Position numbers and translations under genes: made by a program. From Marinomonas algarum (GTDB lineage Bacteria > Pseudomonadota > Gammaproteobacteria > Pseudomonadales > Marinomonadaceae): a stretch of 64,000 bases of DNA. The notes beneath the pieces were generated by a model. That model did no database searches, had not been told where the DNA came from, and worked only from the letters and a program-made list of their open reading frames with translations. Of the stretch, positions 9,592 through 18,762 are shown one piece after another (position 1 is the first letter of the stretch; the number at the start of each line of letters is the position of its first letter). The DNA is taken from positions 62,001 to 126,000 of the forward strand of contig NZ_JAJATW010000003.1 of assembly GCF_020532605.1 (NCBI RefSeq). The letters run 5' to 3'.

Positions 9592-10566
9592 TTAACGATC
9601 GTAAATTTCTAAAATACCCGACACTTTTTGCTCATCATTGACGACCACCAGCAAGGTAATTTTATCGCGTAGCATCTGCTCTTCGGCTTGTACAATCATC
9701 ACATTTTCGTTAATGGTTTTTGGGTTTGCTGTCATCAGACTCGCCATGGTCTTATGAATCATGCCTTCACTTTCTTTGAGCATGGCACGACGTAAATCAC
9801 CATCGGTAAAAATGCCTTTTAAAACATCCCCCTCTTGCACTAATACCACCCCCATACGGCCGTGAGTCATCACAGAAATCGCATCTTTTAAGCAGGTATC
9901 GGGTGTACAGACAGGCAATTCGTCCTTATGCATTAAGTCTTTTACGCGCGTAAGAAGCTTACGCCCCAAACTGCCACCTGGGTGAAAACGGGCAAAATCT
10001 TGCGGTTGAAAATCACGACACTCCATCAACGCCACTGCTAAAGCATCGCCCATGGCGGTGGTCATGGTGGTGGAGGTAGTGGGGGCAAGATTGTTAGGGC
10101 ACGTTTCTCGATCGACTGAAATGTCTAGCGCACAATCGCAGTGTTTCGCCAGTGTTGAGGACATATTCCCGACCAAGGCAATACTTGGATTACCAAAACT
10201 TTTTAGCGACGGTAATAAACGCATTAATTCTTCTGTTTCACCTGAATAGCTAATCAAAATAAGAGTGTCATCCGCTTGAATCATGCCTAAATCGCCATGA
10301 AAAGCTTCGCCTGGGTGTAAAAAGAAACTGGGGGTGCCGGTAGATGCCAAGGTCGCGGCAATTTTTTTACCAATCAGGCCCGATTTCCCCATACCGCAAA
10401 TAATAGTTCGGCCTTTGCTCTCAAGAATCATTCGAACGGCTTGTGGAAAGCTATCACTCACTCGACTCGCGAGGTTCGTCAGCGCTTGAGCTTGAATGGA
10501 TAAGGTGCGTTTTGCACTGTCGATAAGGGTATCGGAGGAAATGCTTGAATTACATGAGTCGCTCAT
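9592..10566 (-). CDS. kdsD: Arabinose-5-phosphate isomerase
   Basis: This 324-residue isomerase interconverts ribulose-5-phosphate and arabinose-5-phosphate, the first committed step toward KDO. An N-terminal SIS sugar-isomerase domain (GMGKSG at 58-63, SYSGETEE further on, HPGEAFHGDLGM) is followed by two CBS domains from about residue 205 to the end. The ribosome-binding site AGAGG lies just upstream of the ATG. It is the first gene of the operon kdsD-kdsA-kdsC-kdsB. Unlike enterobacteria, no lptCAB genes follow kdsC, so the whole KDO-supply route is grouped instead. Confidence 0.93.
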   Translation of the reverse strand: MSDSCNSSISSDTLIDSAKRTLSIQAQALTNLASRVSDSFPQAVRMILESKGRTIICGMGKSGLIGKKIAATLASTGTPSFFLHPGEAFHGDLGMIQADDTLILISYSGETEELMRLLPSLKSFGNPSIALVGNMSSTLAKHCDCALDISVDRETCPNNLAPTTSTTMTTAMGDALAVALMECRDFQPQDFARFHPGGSLGRKLLTRVKDLMHKDELPVCTPDTCLKDAISVMTHGRMGVVLVQEGDVLKGIFTDGDLRRAMLKESEGMIHKTMASLMTANPKTINENVMIVQAEEQMLRDKITLLVVVNDEQKVSGILEIYDR

Positions 10567-10673
10567 AAAGCCTCTTTGCTCTGTGTCGTCAATCTAATGT
10601 TGGATGATTATACAGAGGTAAGTGTCACTCGCCTAACAAAGAGCATGGATTCCCACGATAGAATAATGATGAA

Positions 10674-10711
10674 CAAAAAAAGCAACGCAAGAAACAGAGC
10701 CTTGCGTTGCT
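10674..10711 (-). terminator. Strong terminator after znuA
   Basis: An 11-bp perfect stem (10681-10691 with 10701-10711) has a 9-base loop and is followed on the minus strand by seven T residues. It ends the znuA transcript. On the plus strand the T run is weaker. Confidence 0.85.
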
Positions 10712-10754
10712 TTCGTTTTAACGGGTATTCAATTCAATAAAACAATCGCATGGA

Positions 10755-11831
10755 TTATTTCAAGCAACTTAAGAATTGACCTTTTAGACTGTCTAAGAAA
10801 GCAAAGTAAGCGTTTTCATCAATCTTAATTTGGCTACCGATAGGGTCCAACACGCTACTCTTAACTTCTGTACCATCCAATAAAGTCTCTACAATGGCAG
10901 GGCTAAACTGTGGCTCACTGAAAACACACTGCACTTTATTTGCTTCAATATCACGGCGAATCTCAGCCACTTTTTTCGCGCCAGGTTTGCGCTCAGGGCT
11001 GACAGTGACTGCACCAGCGTTGTGAAGTCCGTAGTGACCTTCAAAGTAGCGGTAAGCATCGTGGAATACCACGTAAGGTACATCACTTACTTCATGTAAG
11101 GCTTGACGAATCTCAGCATCTTTAGCATGAAGCCCTTTTTCAAACTTCACGAAGTTGCCTTGATAATAAGCAGCATGATCAGCATCGAGCCACATCATTT
11201 TTTGTGTGACCGCTCTGGCTAGCACCAACGCATTGTCAGGTAACAACCACAAATGTGGGTCAATGCCCGTATGGCTGTGACCTTCATGACCATGGTCGTC
11301 GTGTTCTTCATGATCGTGCGCATCATGATCGTGACCTTCATGGTCATGATCGTCGTGTTCTTCGTGATCGTGTTCATCATGGTCGTGCCCTTCATGGCCA
11401 TGATCGTCATGCTCTGCGTGATCGTGCGTATCATGGTCGTGACCTTCATGGCCATGATCATCGTGCTCGTCATGATCGTCGTAATTTTTCTTTTTCGAAC
11501 GATCTTGCAGAATTACGCCATTTAATGCCATCCATTCGATGGAAGAGTCTTCTTTACCGGCGTTTTCTAATGGTTTTTCAAGAAAGTGCTCTAACGACTC
11601 ACCGACCCAAACAACGGTATCAGCATTATGGATTTTCTTAATATCAGAAGGACGTAAGGCAAAATCATGGGGAGAAGCGGTACTAGACACGATTTGCTGA
11701 ATCTCTGCTCGATCGCCCGCGATAGCAGACACAATCATAGAAACAGGTTTGATACTGGTGGCGATGACAGGTTTTGCCAAAGCCAAAGGAGAAAGTGCGG
11801 TGACACCCAATGCAAAAACGAGCTTATTCAT
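10755..11831 (-). CDS. znuA: Zinc ABC transporter substrate-binding protein with long His/Asp loop
   Basis: This 358-residue cluster A-I metal-binding protein should capture Zn(II) in the periplasm. It has a signal peptide (MNKLVFALGVTALSPLALAK), the family opening ATSIKPVSMIVSAI, the conserved SPHDFALRPSD (His zinc ligand), GIDPHLWLLPDNA (second ligand), and FHDAYRYFEGHYGL (third ligand). Between the first two ligands lies an unusually long acidic, histidine-rich loop, residues about 118-187, built from repeats. No znuB or znuC permease/ATPase genes adjoin it, so partners are elsewhere or it acts as a periplasmic zinc buffer. A Zur-like palindrome lies 22 bases before the ATG. The terminal segment FLSCLK carries a cysteine likely paired with the one in VQCVFSE. 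Confidence 0.92.
   Translation of the reverse strand: MNKLVFALGVTALSPLALAKPVIATSIKPVSMIVSAIAGDRAEIQQIVSSTASPHDFALRPSDIKKIHNADTVVWVGESLEHFLEKPLENAGKEDSSIEWMALNGVILQDRSKKKNYDDHDEHDDHGHEGHDHDTHDHAEHDDHGHEGHDHDEHDHEEHDDHDHEGHDHDAHDHEEHDDHGHEGHSHTGIDPHLWLLPDNALVLARAVTQKMMWLDADHAAYYQGNFVKFEKGLHAKDAEIRQALHEVSDVPYVVFHDAYRYFEGHYGLHNAGAVTVSPERKPGAKKVAEIRRDIEANKVQCVFSEPQFSPAIVETLLDGTEVKSSVLDPIGSQIKIDENAYFAFLDSLKGQFLSCLK
11271..11480 (-). repeat. Repeats of about 54 bp encoding the ZnuA His/Asp loop
   Basis: Roughly four copies of an 18-codon unit of the type HDHEEHDDHGHEGHDHD(x) are encoded here, with small substitutions (for example A for E, D for G). The near-identity at DNA level suggests expansion by slippage or unequal crossing-over, so copy number is likely to vary between strains. 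The repeat also opens long spurious reading frames on both strands. Confidence 0.9.
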
Positions 11832-11852
11832 TAATCTATACCGTGTGTTTGA

Positions 11853-11867
11853 TGTTATAACGTAACA
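11853..11867 (-). promoter_or_regulatory. Candidate Zur operator
   Basis: TGTTATAACGTAACA is an imperfect palindrome that matches 13 of 15 positions of the gammaproteobacterial Zur box TGTTATAATATAACA as I remember it. It is 22 bases upstream of the znuA start codon, a position where zinc-bound Zur would block transcription. Confidence 0.6.
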
Positions 11868-11921
11868 GTACGATAGAAGAAAAGCAGATTCAAGGTCTTT
11901 GCTCTAAATCCCTTAATTTGG

Positions 11922-12941
11922 TTAGGTCAAAGTAAGATGCTCAGGCTGAATGGCTCTCACCATCAGGCCAGCCCGCTGCCCTATAGGCAACTGAGTATTG
12001 GGAAACACAATCGCATCGCCCGTTTGCTGCACCTGATATTGGCTTTTTGACGATGAGGCTAAAGTGTACCCCGACTCAAAGGCCGTGAAGTTTTTCACAT
12101 CAGAGGCAATGTGCAACCTATAGTCATGGTCGTCTTTTATTAGACTGTCCAATACCGTAAAAAATCGTAGCGATGATAAAGGCGCATGCGCTTGTTGTCC
12201 GGTTTCAATTAGACGAATCAAGGAGTCTTTCAATTTAGAAAATCGGGACAAATCGTTTTTACCAAAGGGGTATACTTTTCCTAACTCAATGGTGAATGCG
12301 TGAGCTTGATGCACCTTATAACTGTGGTAAGAAAACGTCGTGGTTGGCTGATGAGAAAATAACACCGCCTCAATGCCACACGCTGCCAAAAAGCTCAGTT
12401 GCGCTTGGTCATAAACGGCTTTTTCAACAAAAGGATGCACTGCAAATTTCTCATACTCTGAGCCGCGAATCGCTGTGTGTAAATCATAGTGCAGTTTAAT
12501 GGGTGTGGATTGAATCACGCTGGGGGCATAAAAATTGCTCACGGCTTTTTCCAAACGGGCGGCACGACTGGCCTCTACACCCTCACTGTGTTGCCAAGCA
12601 CCGTCAAACAAGCGGTTTAAATTCACGTCAAAAAAACGCTTTGCCTGGTTTGCTGCAAGGGGGTGGCCAATCACGATCAATAGACGCACAGTTAACCGCA
12701 TCTGACCATTTAGAATCGCCATAACAAGCTGATTCACTAACTCAATGGGGCCGGTTTCATTGCCATGAATGCCTACCGACAAAACAAGGTGTATGTCGCT
12801 CGACGCAGTGGGCTCAAGACGTAATATCCCCGTGTCCTCAACAACGCCGCAACCGCTTGGAAAGGAGACGGTAAAAGGTGATAAACTCTCTTGATTGGCT
12901 AATGTCAGCGCCAAGAAGTCATTGTTTGGAATCCGCATCAT
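11922..12941 (-). CDS. astE: Succinylglutamate desuccinylase
   Basis: This zinc carboxypeptidase-like enzyme of the AstE/AspA family hydrolyses N2-succinylglutamate to glutamate and succinate, the last step of the arginine succinyltransferase pathway. Zinc ligands are visible: H59 and E62 in GIHGNE and H155 in HYDLHTAIRG. The catalytic glutamate is E219 in FTIELGKV. The start NDFLALTL aligns with the E. coli AstE start, so the ATG at 12939-12941 (or the adjacent ATG) is preferred over a longer frame; the product is 339 residues. It stands alone, away from other ast genes, but astC, gdhB and an ArgR-like regulator lie 7-15 kb downstream. Confidence 0.85.
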   Translation of the reverse strand: MMRIPNNDFLALTLANQESLSPFTVSFPSGCGVVEDTGILRLEPTASSDIHLVLSVGIHGNETGPIELVNQLVMAILNGQMRLTVRLLIVIGHPLAANQAKRFFDVNLNRLFDGAWQHSEGVEASRAARLEKAVSNFYAPSVIQSTPIKLHYDLHTAIRGSEYEKFAVHPFVEKAVYDQAQLSFLAACGIEAVLFSHQPTTTFSYHSYKVHQAHAFTIELGKVYPFGKNDLSRFSKLKDSLIRLIETGQQAHAPLSSLRFFTVLDSLIKDDHDYRLHIASDVKNFTAFESGYTLASSSKSQYQVQQTGDAIVFPNTQLPIGQRAGLMVRAIQPEHLTLT

Positions 12942-13229
12942 ATTACCCAAAAAGTCAGATATTGGTCTCCATGATACGTTTTTTTGACACTGAGTAAGCA
13001 CGCCTCAACCTTAATGAATGAAATACAAAAAAACAGGTCGCTTTCGCAATAGTTTTTCCGCTTATCTTCAGCATTACTACCTGCTTATCTTCACTATTAC
13101 GCCCTATACAGCAATTTCCTCCAATAAGACTCAGTCTGGCTAAAATGTAACCCGTAAAACGCTTTTCTTTCGCGACAAATGCCGATACCCTTTCTTCTTT
13201 ACTAGATTTACTATCAGGTTGAATATTTT

Positions 13230-13766
13230 ATGCTAGCAAATGACGAAGTCATTATCTTGGTCGATAAGAACAACAAGATAATTGGCGATGTACCGCGACG
13301 CTTAATGAATTTTGGCAAGGATTACCATCGCGTCACCTACATCTTGGTGTTCAACCGCAACGGAAATCTGATCATCCAAAAACGCACCGATAACAAAGCT
13401 TTTTGCCCAGGTTACTACGGCATCACCACAGGCGGTGTGGTTGAAAAAGGCGAATCCTACATAGAATCGGCACACCGAGAACTGCAAGAAGAACTGGGCT
13501 TTGACGCGCCGCTTGAAAGCCAAGGGGTCTTCATGACCGAAGGCGACGGCTTTCGTATCTGGGGTAAAATCTATACTTGTCATTATGACGAAGCCATTCA
13601 TGGCGAACTGCTTCTACAACCCAAAGAAGTGGCGTCTGTACATGAAATGACCATAGATTATGTGCTGTCCAACCCAGACCAACTGCACTTTACCCCTGAC
13701 TCCATTTGCGCTTTAGAGCATTATGCCAAACGCTTAACGCAACCCCAGCCTGATGATCCGTTATAG
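13230..13766 (+). CDS. NUDIX hydrolase, YfcD-like
   Basis: This 178-residue protein has a complete Nudix box between residues 69 and 91 (G69, E75, then RELQEE at 83-88), which binds the divalent metal and hydrolyses a nucleoside-diphosphate-linked substrate. The N-terminus (VDKNNKIIGDVPRR) and the segment VFNRNGNLIIQKRT resemble the isopentenyl-diphosphate isomerase-like YfcD subgroup, whose substrate is not firmly known. It overlaps the next gene by 14 bases, indicating translational coupling with the DUF2927 protein. It is divergent from astE. Confidence 0.85.
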   Translation: MLANDEVIILVDKNNKIIGDVPRRLMNFGKDYHRVTYILVFNRNGNLIIQKRTDNKAFCPGYYGITTGGVVEKGESYIESAHRELQEELGFDAPLESQGVFMTEGDGFRIWGKIYTCHYDEAIHGELLLQPKEVASVHEMTIDYVLSNPDQLHFTPDSICALEHYAKRLTQPQPDDPL

Positions 13767-14532
13767 TCTTTGCCTGCTGTTTTTGTGTTTGTCATGGCCA
13801 GTGCTCAGCCAAGAGCGCTGGCAAACAGACGAATACATTCAAAACAGTTTCGTCAAAATCGCGCTCGAACGGGAATACAAAGAAACTCAATTTCCAAAAC
13901 TGATTCGTTGGAACAAGCCTATCCGGCTGTTTTTTGAAAGTGATAGCGGCGATGCCCTGTTACAAAAAGAGCTACTCAGCGTTCATGCCCAGCACCTTGC
14001 GTCTATTACCGGCCTGTCGATTGATTTTACTTCCGACCCTAAGAAAGCCAATATCTTTGTCGTCTTTACCCACTACGACAACCTAGAACAGAAAGTTCAA
14101 CAGTACATAGGTGACCCTGAAAGCATTCGTGCCGCTCTCGATGAAGCCATCTGTTTAGGCAACTTTCGTCGCAATGGTCGCTACGAAATCACCAGAGGAA
14201 GCATTATTATTCCAGTCGATTATGCGCGTAGTAAAGGACGCTTCCTAGATTGCATCGTCGAAGAAATCACCCAATTAATGGGCCTACCAAACGACTCAAA
14301 CGAGGTGTTTCCTTCTGTTTTCAACGACGTGAGCATTGATACCTACTTAAGCCCGTTGGATTATTTGTTATTGAAAGCGCTGTATTCGCGTTATTTAACG
14401 CCCGGCATGGACGTAAAACAAACCAAAGCGGCTTTCCCCAACGTACTTAAACAATTACACGCAACACAAGACATTGAAAAGGCGATTGAAAGAGTACAAA
14501 GGTACAGCTTAAAAACCTACCTAGGCGATTAG
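13753..14532 (+). CDS. DUF2927 secreted protein, degenerate metzincin-like
   Basis: The 259-residue product has a signal peptide (MIRYSLCLLFLCLSWPVLSQ) and is therefore periplasmic or exported. It matches the DUF2927 pattern: IRLFFESDSG near residue 55, an alpha/beta body, then CIVEEITQLMGLPNDSNEVFPSVFND. The segment E170-E171-I-T-Q174-L-M-G177 lines up with a metzincin HExxHxxG zinc motif in which both histidines are replaced. The later YLSPLDYLLLKALY resembles the post-motif helix of such proteases. I infer an inactive or altered protease fold; the function is unknown. Its start codon lies within the NUDIX gene. Confidence 0.75.
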   Translation: MIRYSLCLLFLCLSWPVLSQERWQTDEYIQNSFVKIALEREYKETQFPKLIRWNKPIRLFFESDSGDALLQKELLSVHAQHLASITGLSIDFTSDPKKANIFVVFTHYDNLEQKVQQYIGDPESIRAALDEAICLGNFRRNGRYEITRGSIIIPVDYARSKGRFLDCIVEEITQLMGLPNDSNEVFPSVFNDVSIDTYLSPLDYLLLKALYSRYLTPGMDVKQTKAAFPNVLKQLHATQDIEKAIERVQRYSLKTYLGD

Positions 14533-14709
14533 TTCCTAACAGAAAGTCTATATTTTACAGTAGGATAAATAGGGAAAAACAAAGCCTGCCATAGATCAAT
14601 GTTATTCGCCTTTTCAGTCTGCTTCTCATAAACTAAACTTATTCACTCTGCCTTTCCTGAGTAACTTAGGTAAAATGCGCCCCACTGAAATTCACATCGG
14701 AGAGTCCTA

Positions 14710-15810
14710 ATGTTTCCTGAGCTAAAAAATGACCGCTTTTTGCGCGCATTACTCAAACAGCCTGTTGATACCACCCCTGTATGGATGATGAGACAGGCAG
14801 GACGCTACTTGCCAGAGTACCGTGCAAGCCGCGCCACCGCAGGAGACTTTTTAAGCCTTTGCAAAAATGATGCGTTTGCTTGTGAAGTCACGTTACAGCC
14901 ACTCAAACGCTATGACTTAGACGCGGCGATTTTATTTTCCGACATATTAACCATTCCCGATGCAATGGGACTGGGGCTGTATTTTGAAACGGGCGAAGGC
15001 CCAAAATTCAAGCACACAGTACGTAACCAAGCCGATGTCGACGCCATTCCCGTCATCAGTGCTAACGACCTTGATTACGTCATGAAGGCCGTCACCACTA
15101 TTCGTCACGCACTCAATGGCGACGTGCCACTGATTGGCTTCTCTGGTAGCCCTTGGACGTTAGCCACCTACATGGTCGAAGGCGGTTCAAGTAAAGACTT
15201 TCGTCATATCAAAGCCATGATGTATCAGTCTCCGGAAACCTTGCACGCCTTGTTGGATAAACTCGCTCAATCGGTGACCGCCTACCTAAACGGTCAGATA
15301 TTGGCTGGCGCACAAGCGTTACAAATTTTTGATACTTGGGGCGGGGTATTAAGTGGCCCTATGTATCAGCAGTTCTCTTTGATGTACATGAAGCAAATCC
15401 TCGACGGCTTAATTCGTGAACACGAAGGTAGAAAAATCCCTGTTATCTTATTCACGAAAAATGGCGGCCAATGGCTGGAAAATATGGCCGCAACAGGGCC
15501 TGATGCACTGGGCCTTGATTGGACAACAGACATTGCTGAAGCGCGTGCTCGCGTTGGCGACAACGTTGCTTTACAAGGCAATATTGACCCTTGTGTGTTG
15601 TACGCAGGCAAAGAGGTCATTGAGCGCGAAGTGGAAAACGTGTTATCGGGCTTTGGTCATGGCACCGGTCATGTATTCAACCTAGGTCATGGTATCCATC
15701 AATTTGTAAATCCGGATCATCCAAAATACTTGATCGACGCAGTACACGAATTGGGGCAAAAGTACCACGAGACCCAATTTGATGATCTCGATGAATTGAA
15801 TGGCCTGTAG
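14710..15810 (+). CDS. hemE: Uroporphyrinogen decarboxylase
   Basis: This 366-residue TIM-barrel enzyme decarboxylates uroporphyrinogen III to coproporphyrinogen III in heme synthesis. The signature [11 protein letters not shown] (residues 28-38) holds the substrate-binding arginines. [12 protein letters not shown] carries the catalytic aspartate region. The block [17 protein letters not shown] and the C-terminal FNLGHGIHQ are diagnostic. A GGAGAG ribosome-binding site precedes the ATG. It follows a 177-base gap that holds its own promoter region; TAAAAT around 14670-14676 is a plausible -10 box. The next gene is PII. Confidence 0.97.
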   Translation: MFPELKNDRFLRALLKQPVDTTPVWMMRQAGRYLPEYRASRATAGDFLSLCKNDAFACEVTLQPLKRYDLDAAILFSDILTIPDAMGLGLYFETGEGPKFKHTVRNQADVDAIPVISANDLDYVMKAVTTIRHALNGDVPLIGFSGSPWTLATYMVEGGSSKDFRHIKAMMYQSPETLHALLDKLAQSVTAYLNGQILAGAQALQIFDTWGGVLSGPMYQQFSLMYMKQILDGLIREHEGRKIPVILFTKNGGQWLENMAATGPDALGLDWTTDIAEARARVGDNVALQGNIDPCVLYAGKEVIEREVENVLSGFGHGTGHVFNLGHGIHQFVNPDHPKYLIDAVHELGQKYHETQFDDLDELNGL

Positions 15811-15855
15811 CCTCTTTGTCAATAGAGTGGTATTTTTACATTAAATAACACTTAA

Positions 15856-16212
<357 letters not shown>

Positions 16213-16250
16213 AGACGGCTTGTCACCCAGCGTTAAACAAGTCCAGTCAA

Positions 16251-16289
16251 AAAAAAGAGGTCAAGGTTTATTCCTTGACCTCTTTTTTT
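16251..16289. terminator. Bidirectional terminator between glnB and the amino-acid ABC operon
   Basis: An A-run, an 11-bp perfect stem (AGAGGTCAAGG with CCTTGACCTCT), a 6-base loop and a T-run form an intrinsic terminator in both directions. It serves the convergent glnB and aotM transcripts. Confidence 0.92.
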
Positions 16290-16346
16290 ATACGCTTGTG
16301 ACACAGCGCTTACTCACTTAGAGAGGTTCACCCCTCAAACAGTGCT

Positions 16347-17057
16347 TCATCCCTTATCAGGCACCTTGATCGACAAGGTACCTAGGTAACGGTTTTGTCG
16401 TAATTCAATTTGTCGGAAAATCGCAATAATCACAATGCTAATCACCAAATAGATTCCCCCTGCTGCCAGAAAAATCTCCATCGGCGTGTAGGTTCTAGCA
16501 ATGATGGTTCTCGACATGCCCGTCAAATCTAAAATCGTAATGGTACTCGCTAACGCACTGCCCTTTAACATCAAGATGATCTCATTACCGTACGCAGGCA
16601 ACACAATACCAAAGGCACGGGGTAATAAGACACGACGGTACATTTGAAATTTTGTCATGCCGATGACTTTACAGGCTTCAACTTCCCCTTGAGGAATCGC
16701 CTGAATCGCGCCACGAAAAATCTCGGCCGTGTAAGCGGAAGTATTCAAAGTAAAAGCAATAATGGCACACCAAAAGGGCTCTTTTAATATGGGCCATAAC
16801 ACGCTTTCCCGTACAGCATCGAACTGCGACGCACCGTAGTACACCAGAAAGATTTGCACCAAAAGTGGCGTACCACGAAAAAAGAAGATATAGGCAAATG
16901 GGATGGCTTTAATCCAACCCACAGGTGAAATTCTAGCCAAGGCGATGGGTAAAGCAAAAATACCACCCAGCACAATTGAAATAGCAACCAACTGCAAACT
17001 GACCCAAGCCCCTTCTAATAACTTGGGGAAATACTCAACAACGACTGAAAAATCCAT
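16347..17057 (-). CDS. aotM: Basic amino-acid ABC transporter permease (HisM/AotM type)
   Basis: This 236-residue inner-membrane permease of the polar amino-acid family has about five hydrophobic segments. Its EAA cytoplasmic loop, where the ATPase docks, lies in the region QGEVEACKVIGMTKFQMYRR. It pairs with the product of the next gene upstream as a heterodimer. Substrate assignment (arginine/ornithine/lysine) is by similarity of organisation to HisJQMP and AotJQMP and by the neighbouring ArgR-like regulator. It is the last gene of the unit aotP-aotJ-aotQ-aotM. Confidence 0.88.
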   Translation of the reverse strand: MDFSVVVEYFPKLLEGAWVSLQLVAISIVLGGIFALPIALARISPVGWIKAIPFAYIFFFRGTPLLVQIFLVYYGASQFDAVRESVLWPILKEPFWCAIIAFTLNTSAYTAEIFRGAIQAIPQGEVEACKVIGMTKFQMYRRVLLPRAFGIVLPAYGNEIILMLKGSALASTITILDLTGMSRTIIARTYTPMEIFLAAGGIYLVISIVIIAIFRQIELRQNRYLGTLSIKVPDKG

Positions 17058-17060
17058 ACA

Positions 17061-17750
17061 TTATCCCCTAGTTAAACCACGGCTAGCGCGTTTTTCCATA
17101 TAAGAAACGAACGCCATTGAGATAATGGTTAACGCCAAATACATAAAGGCCGCCACTAAATAAAACAAAAACGCCTCTTTGGTGCTGCTCACCGCAATAT
17201 TGGCCTTGCGCATAATGTCATCCAACCCAACAACCGATACCAACGCGGTGTCTTTAAGCAAGACTAAAAACAAATTCCCTAGCCCGGGCAGAGCAATCCG
17301 CCATACCTGCGGCAAAATAATACGATAAAACTTTCGGACAGGCCCCATACCTAAAGCAATAGCGGCTTCATGCTGCCCTTTAGGAATAGACTGCAATGCA
17401 CCACGGAAAACTTCCGTCGCGTAAGCGCCAAACGTTAACCCCAATGCCGTCACACCGGCGGCAAAAGCCCCCACTTCGATGTATTCATCGTAGCCAAACA
17501 AGCCTGCAATCGACATTAAGACGCTGGTCGCGCCAAAATAAATAATCAAGACGGTTAACAATTCTGGAATACCACGAATAATCGTTGTATAGCCATGAGC
17601 AATCCATCGAAAAACCTTTACGGAGGACAATTTGGCCGATGCACCTAATAGTCCCAAAATCAAACCGACAAACAGTGACGACAGCGCTAGCTCTAAAGTG
17701 ACAACCGCACCTTGTAGCAGCTGATCACCGAATCCATGAAGATCAATCAT
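17061..17750 (-). CDS. aotQ: Basic amino-acid ABC transporter permease (HisQ/AotQ type)
   Basis: This 229-residue partner permease starts MIDLHGFGDQLLQGAVVTLELALSS and contains RGIPELL and the EAA loop segment KGQHEAAIALGMGPVRKFYR. About five transmembrane helices are predicted by eye. Three bases separate it from aotM, so the two are translated together. Upstream, a 114-base gap with two hairpins divides it from the binding-protein gene. Confidence 0.88.
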   Translation of the reverse strand: MIDLHGFGDQLLQGAVVTLELALSSLFVGLILGLLGASAKLSSVKVFRWIAHGYTTIIRGIPELLTVLIIYFGATSVLMSIAGLFGYDEYIEVGAFAAGVTALGLTFGAYATEVFRGALQSIPKGQHEAAIALGMGPVRKFYRIILPQVWRIALPGLGNLFLVLLKDTALVSVVGLDDIMRKANIAVSSTKEAFLFYLVAAFMYLALTIISMAFVSYMEKRASRGLTRG

Positions 17751-17778
17751 AGTGTTTTCTCAGAGTAAGCTTAAAGTC

Positions 17779-17854
17779 AGTTTCTCGATGACAACACCGA
17801 GAAACTTGTAGAAACAATGACCGATAAATCAGCGTTCGTTACGCCGATTTATCG
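17779..17854 (-). other. Two intergenic hairpins between binding-protein and permease genes
   Basis: Hairpin 1 is a 9-bp perfect stem, AGTTTCTCG (17779-17787) with CGAGAAACT (17798-17806). Hairpin 2 pairs CGATAAATC (17822-17830) with GATTTATCG (17846-17854) and continues inward GCG/CGC after one mismatch. No T-run follows either, so they are not classic terminators. In such operons hairpins here usually protect the upstream binding-protein mRNA from 3' exonucleases and lower permease expression; that role is inferred. Confidence 0.65.
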
Positions 17855-17864
17855 TCAGATTGGC

Positions 17865-18623
17865 TTAGTAGATAGAGAACGGGAAGTACTTAGCATTGAT
17901 TTTTTGGTAAGTACCGTTAGCCAGGATTTCAGCTAAGGCTTTGTTCAATTTGTCTTCTAACTTCTTATCGCCTTTACGGATCGCAATGGCAATGTTGTCT
18001 GTTTTCATGAAGGCATCACCTTTGAATTCAAACTTGTCACCGTCTTCAGAGGTTTTTAACCAGTTATAAGTCGGCAGTTCATCAGACAATACGATGTCTA
18101 AGCGACCAGACACAAGATCCAGGTACACGTTGTCTTGGTTGTCATAGAATTTTAGATCTGCTTTGCCTTCGAAGTTGTCCTCTAGATACTGAGCACCCAG
18201 TGTGGCACGTTGTGCACCAATGGTTTTGCCTTCAAGATCCGTTAGGTCAAATTTTTCTCCTGTACGGCCCATAAAACGCAACCCGCCAGAGTAATATTTG
18301 TTTGTGAAATCAACCACTTTTAGGCGATCTTCAGTGATCGACATGGACGCAATAATGGCATCAAATTTACGTACTTTTAGGCCTGGAATAAGACCGTCCC
18401 AATCCTGAGTCACGATTTCACAGTCAGAAGCCATCTTGGCACACAAAGCGCGCGCGATATCGACGTCAAAGCCCTGTGGATTACCGGCTGAGTCAATAAA
18501 GTTAAATGGCGCCCAAGCCCCTTCTGTTGCGAAACGAACCTTGTCTGCCGCTTGAGCCGTGACTGTGGACAAAGCCGCTGTTAACAACAGAGCCGACCCT
18601 AGTGCAAGTTTTTTTAATTTCAT
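17865..18623 (-). CDS. aotJ: Periplasmic basic amino-acid binding protein
   Basis: This 252-residue SBP_bac_3 family protein has signal peptide MKLKKLALGSALLLTAALSTVTAQAA. The mature start (VRFATEGAWAPFNFIDSAG), the segment GFDVDIARALCAKM, and SMSITEDRLKVVDFT are the ligand-binding hallmarks of the HisJ/LAO/ArtJ group. A pair of cysteines (ALCAKMASDC) matches the disulfide found in HisJ-like proteins. The ATG at 18623 is chosen because AAGGGG lies just before it and the signal peptide starts there. Upstream is the ATPase gene, downstream the two permeases. Confidence 0.9.
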   Translation of the reverse strand: MKLKKLALGSALLLTAALSTVTAQAADKVRFATEGAWAPFNFIDSAGNPQGFDVDIARALCAKMASDCEIVTQDWDGLIPGLKVRKFDAIIASMSITEDRLKVVDFTNKYYSGGLRFMGRTGEKFDLTDLEGKTIGAQRATLGAQYLEDNFEGKADLKFYDNQDNVYLDLVSGRLDIVLSDELPTYNWLKTSEDGDKFEFKGDAFMKTDNIAIAIRKGDKKLEDKLNKALAEILANGTYQKINAKYFPFSIY

Positions 18624-18762
18624 TGTTTTCCCCTTGGTATATTTGCTCATTTTCTGATTTTTGCTTTTATACACTTTCTAAACACATCCCTGTTATACAC
18701 CTTCTTACATCCATTGTTTTCAAAAATTGCTTTTACGGACACCGATAAGGATGCCGTTACCT

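Noticed and set aside
11271-11480. Possible CRISPR-like array
   Set aside because: The repeats are contiguous, in frame and encode His/Asp units of ZnuA; there are no unique spacers and no cas genes.
11253-11641. Long reading frames on the plus strand opposite znuA
   Set aside because: They arise from the GC-balanced His/Asp repeat; their translations are repetitive (V/I/M- or H/D/R-rich) and znuA is plainly the real gene.
16784-17103. Overlapping frames inside the aotM/aotQ permease genes
   Set aside because: They are hydrophobic shadows of the permease coding sequence with no ribosome-binding site or family match.
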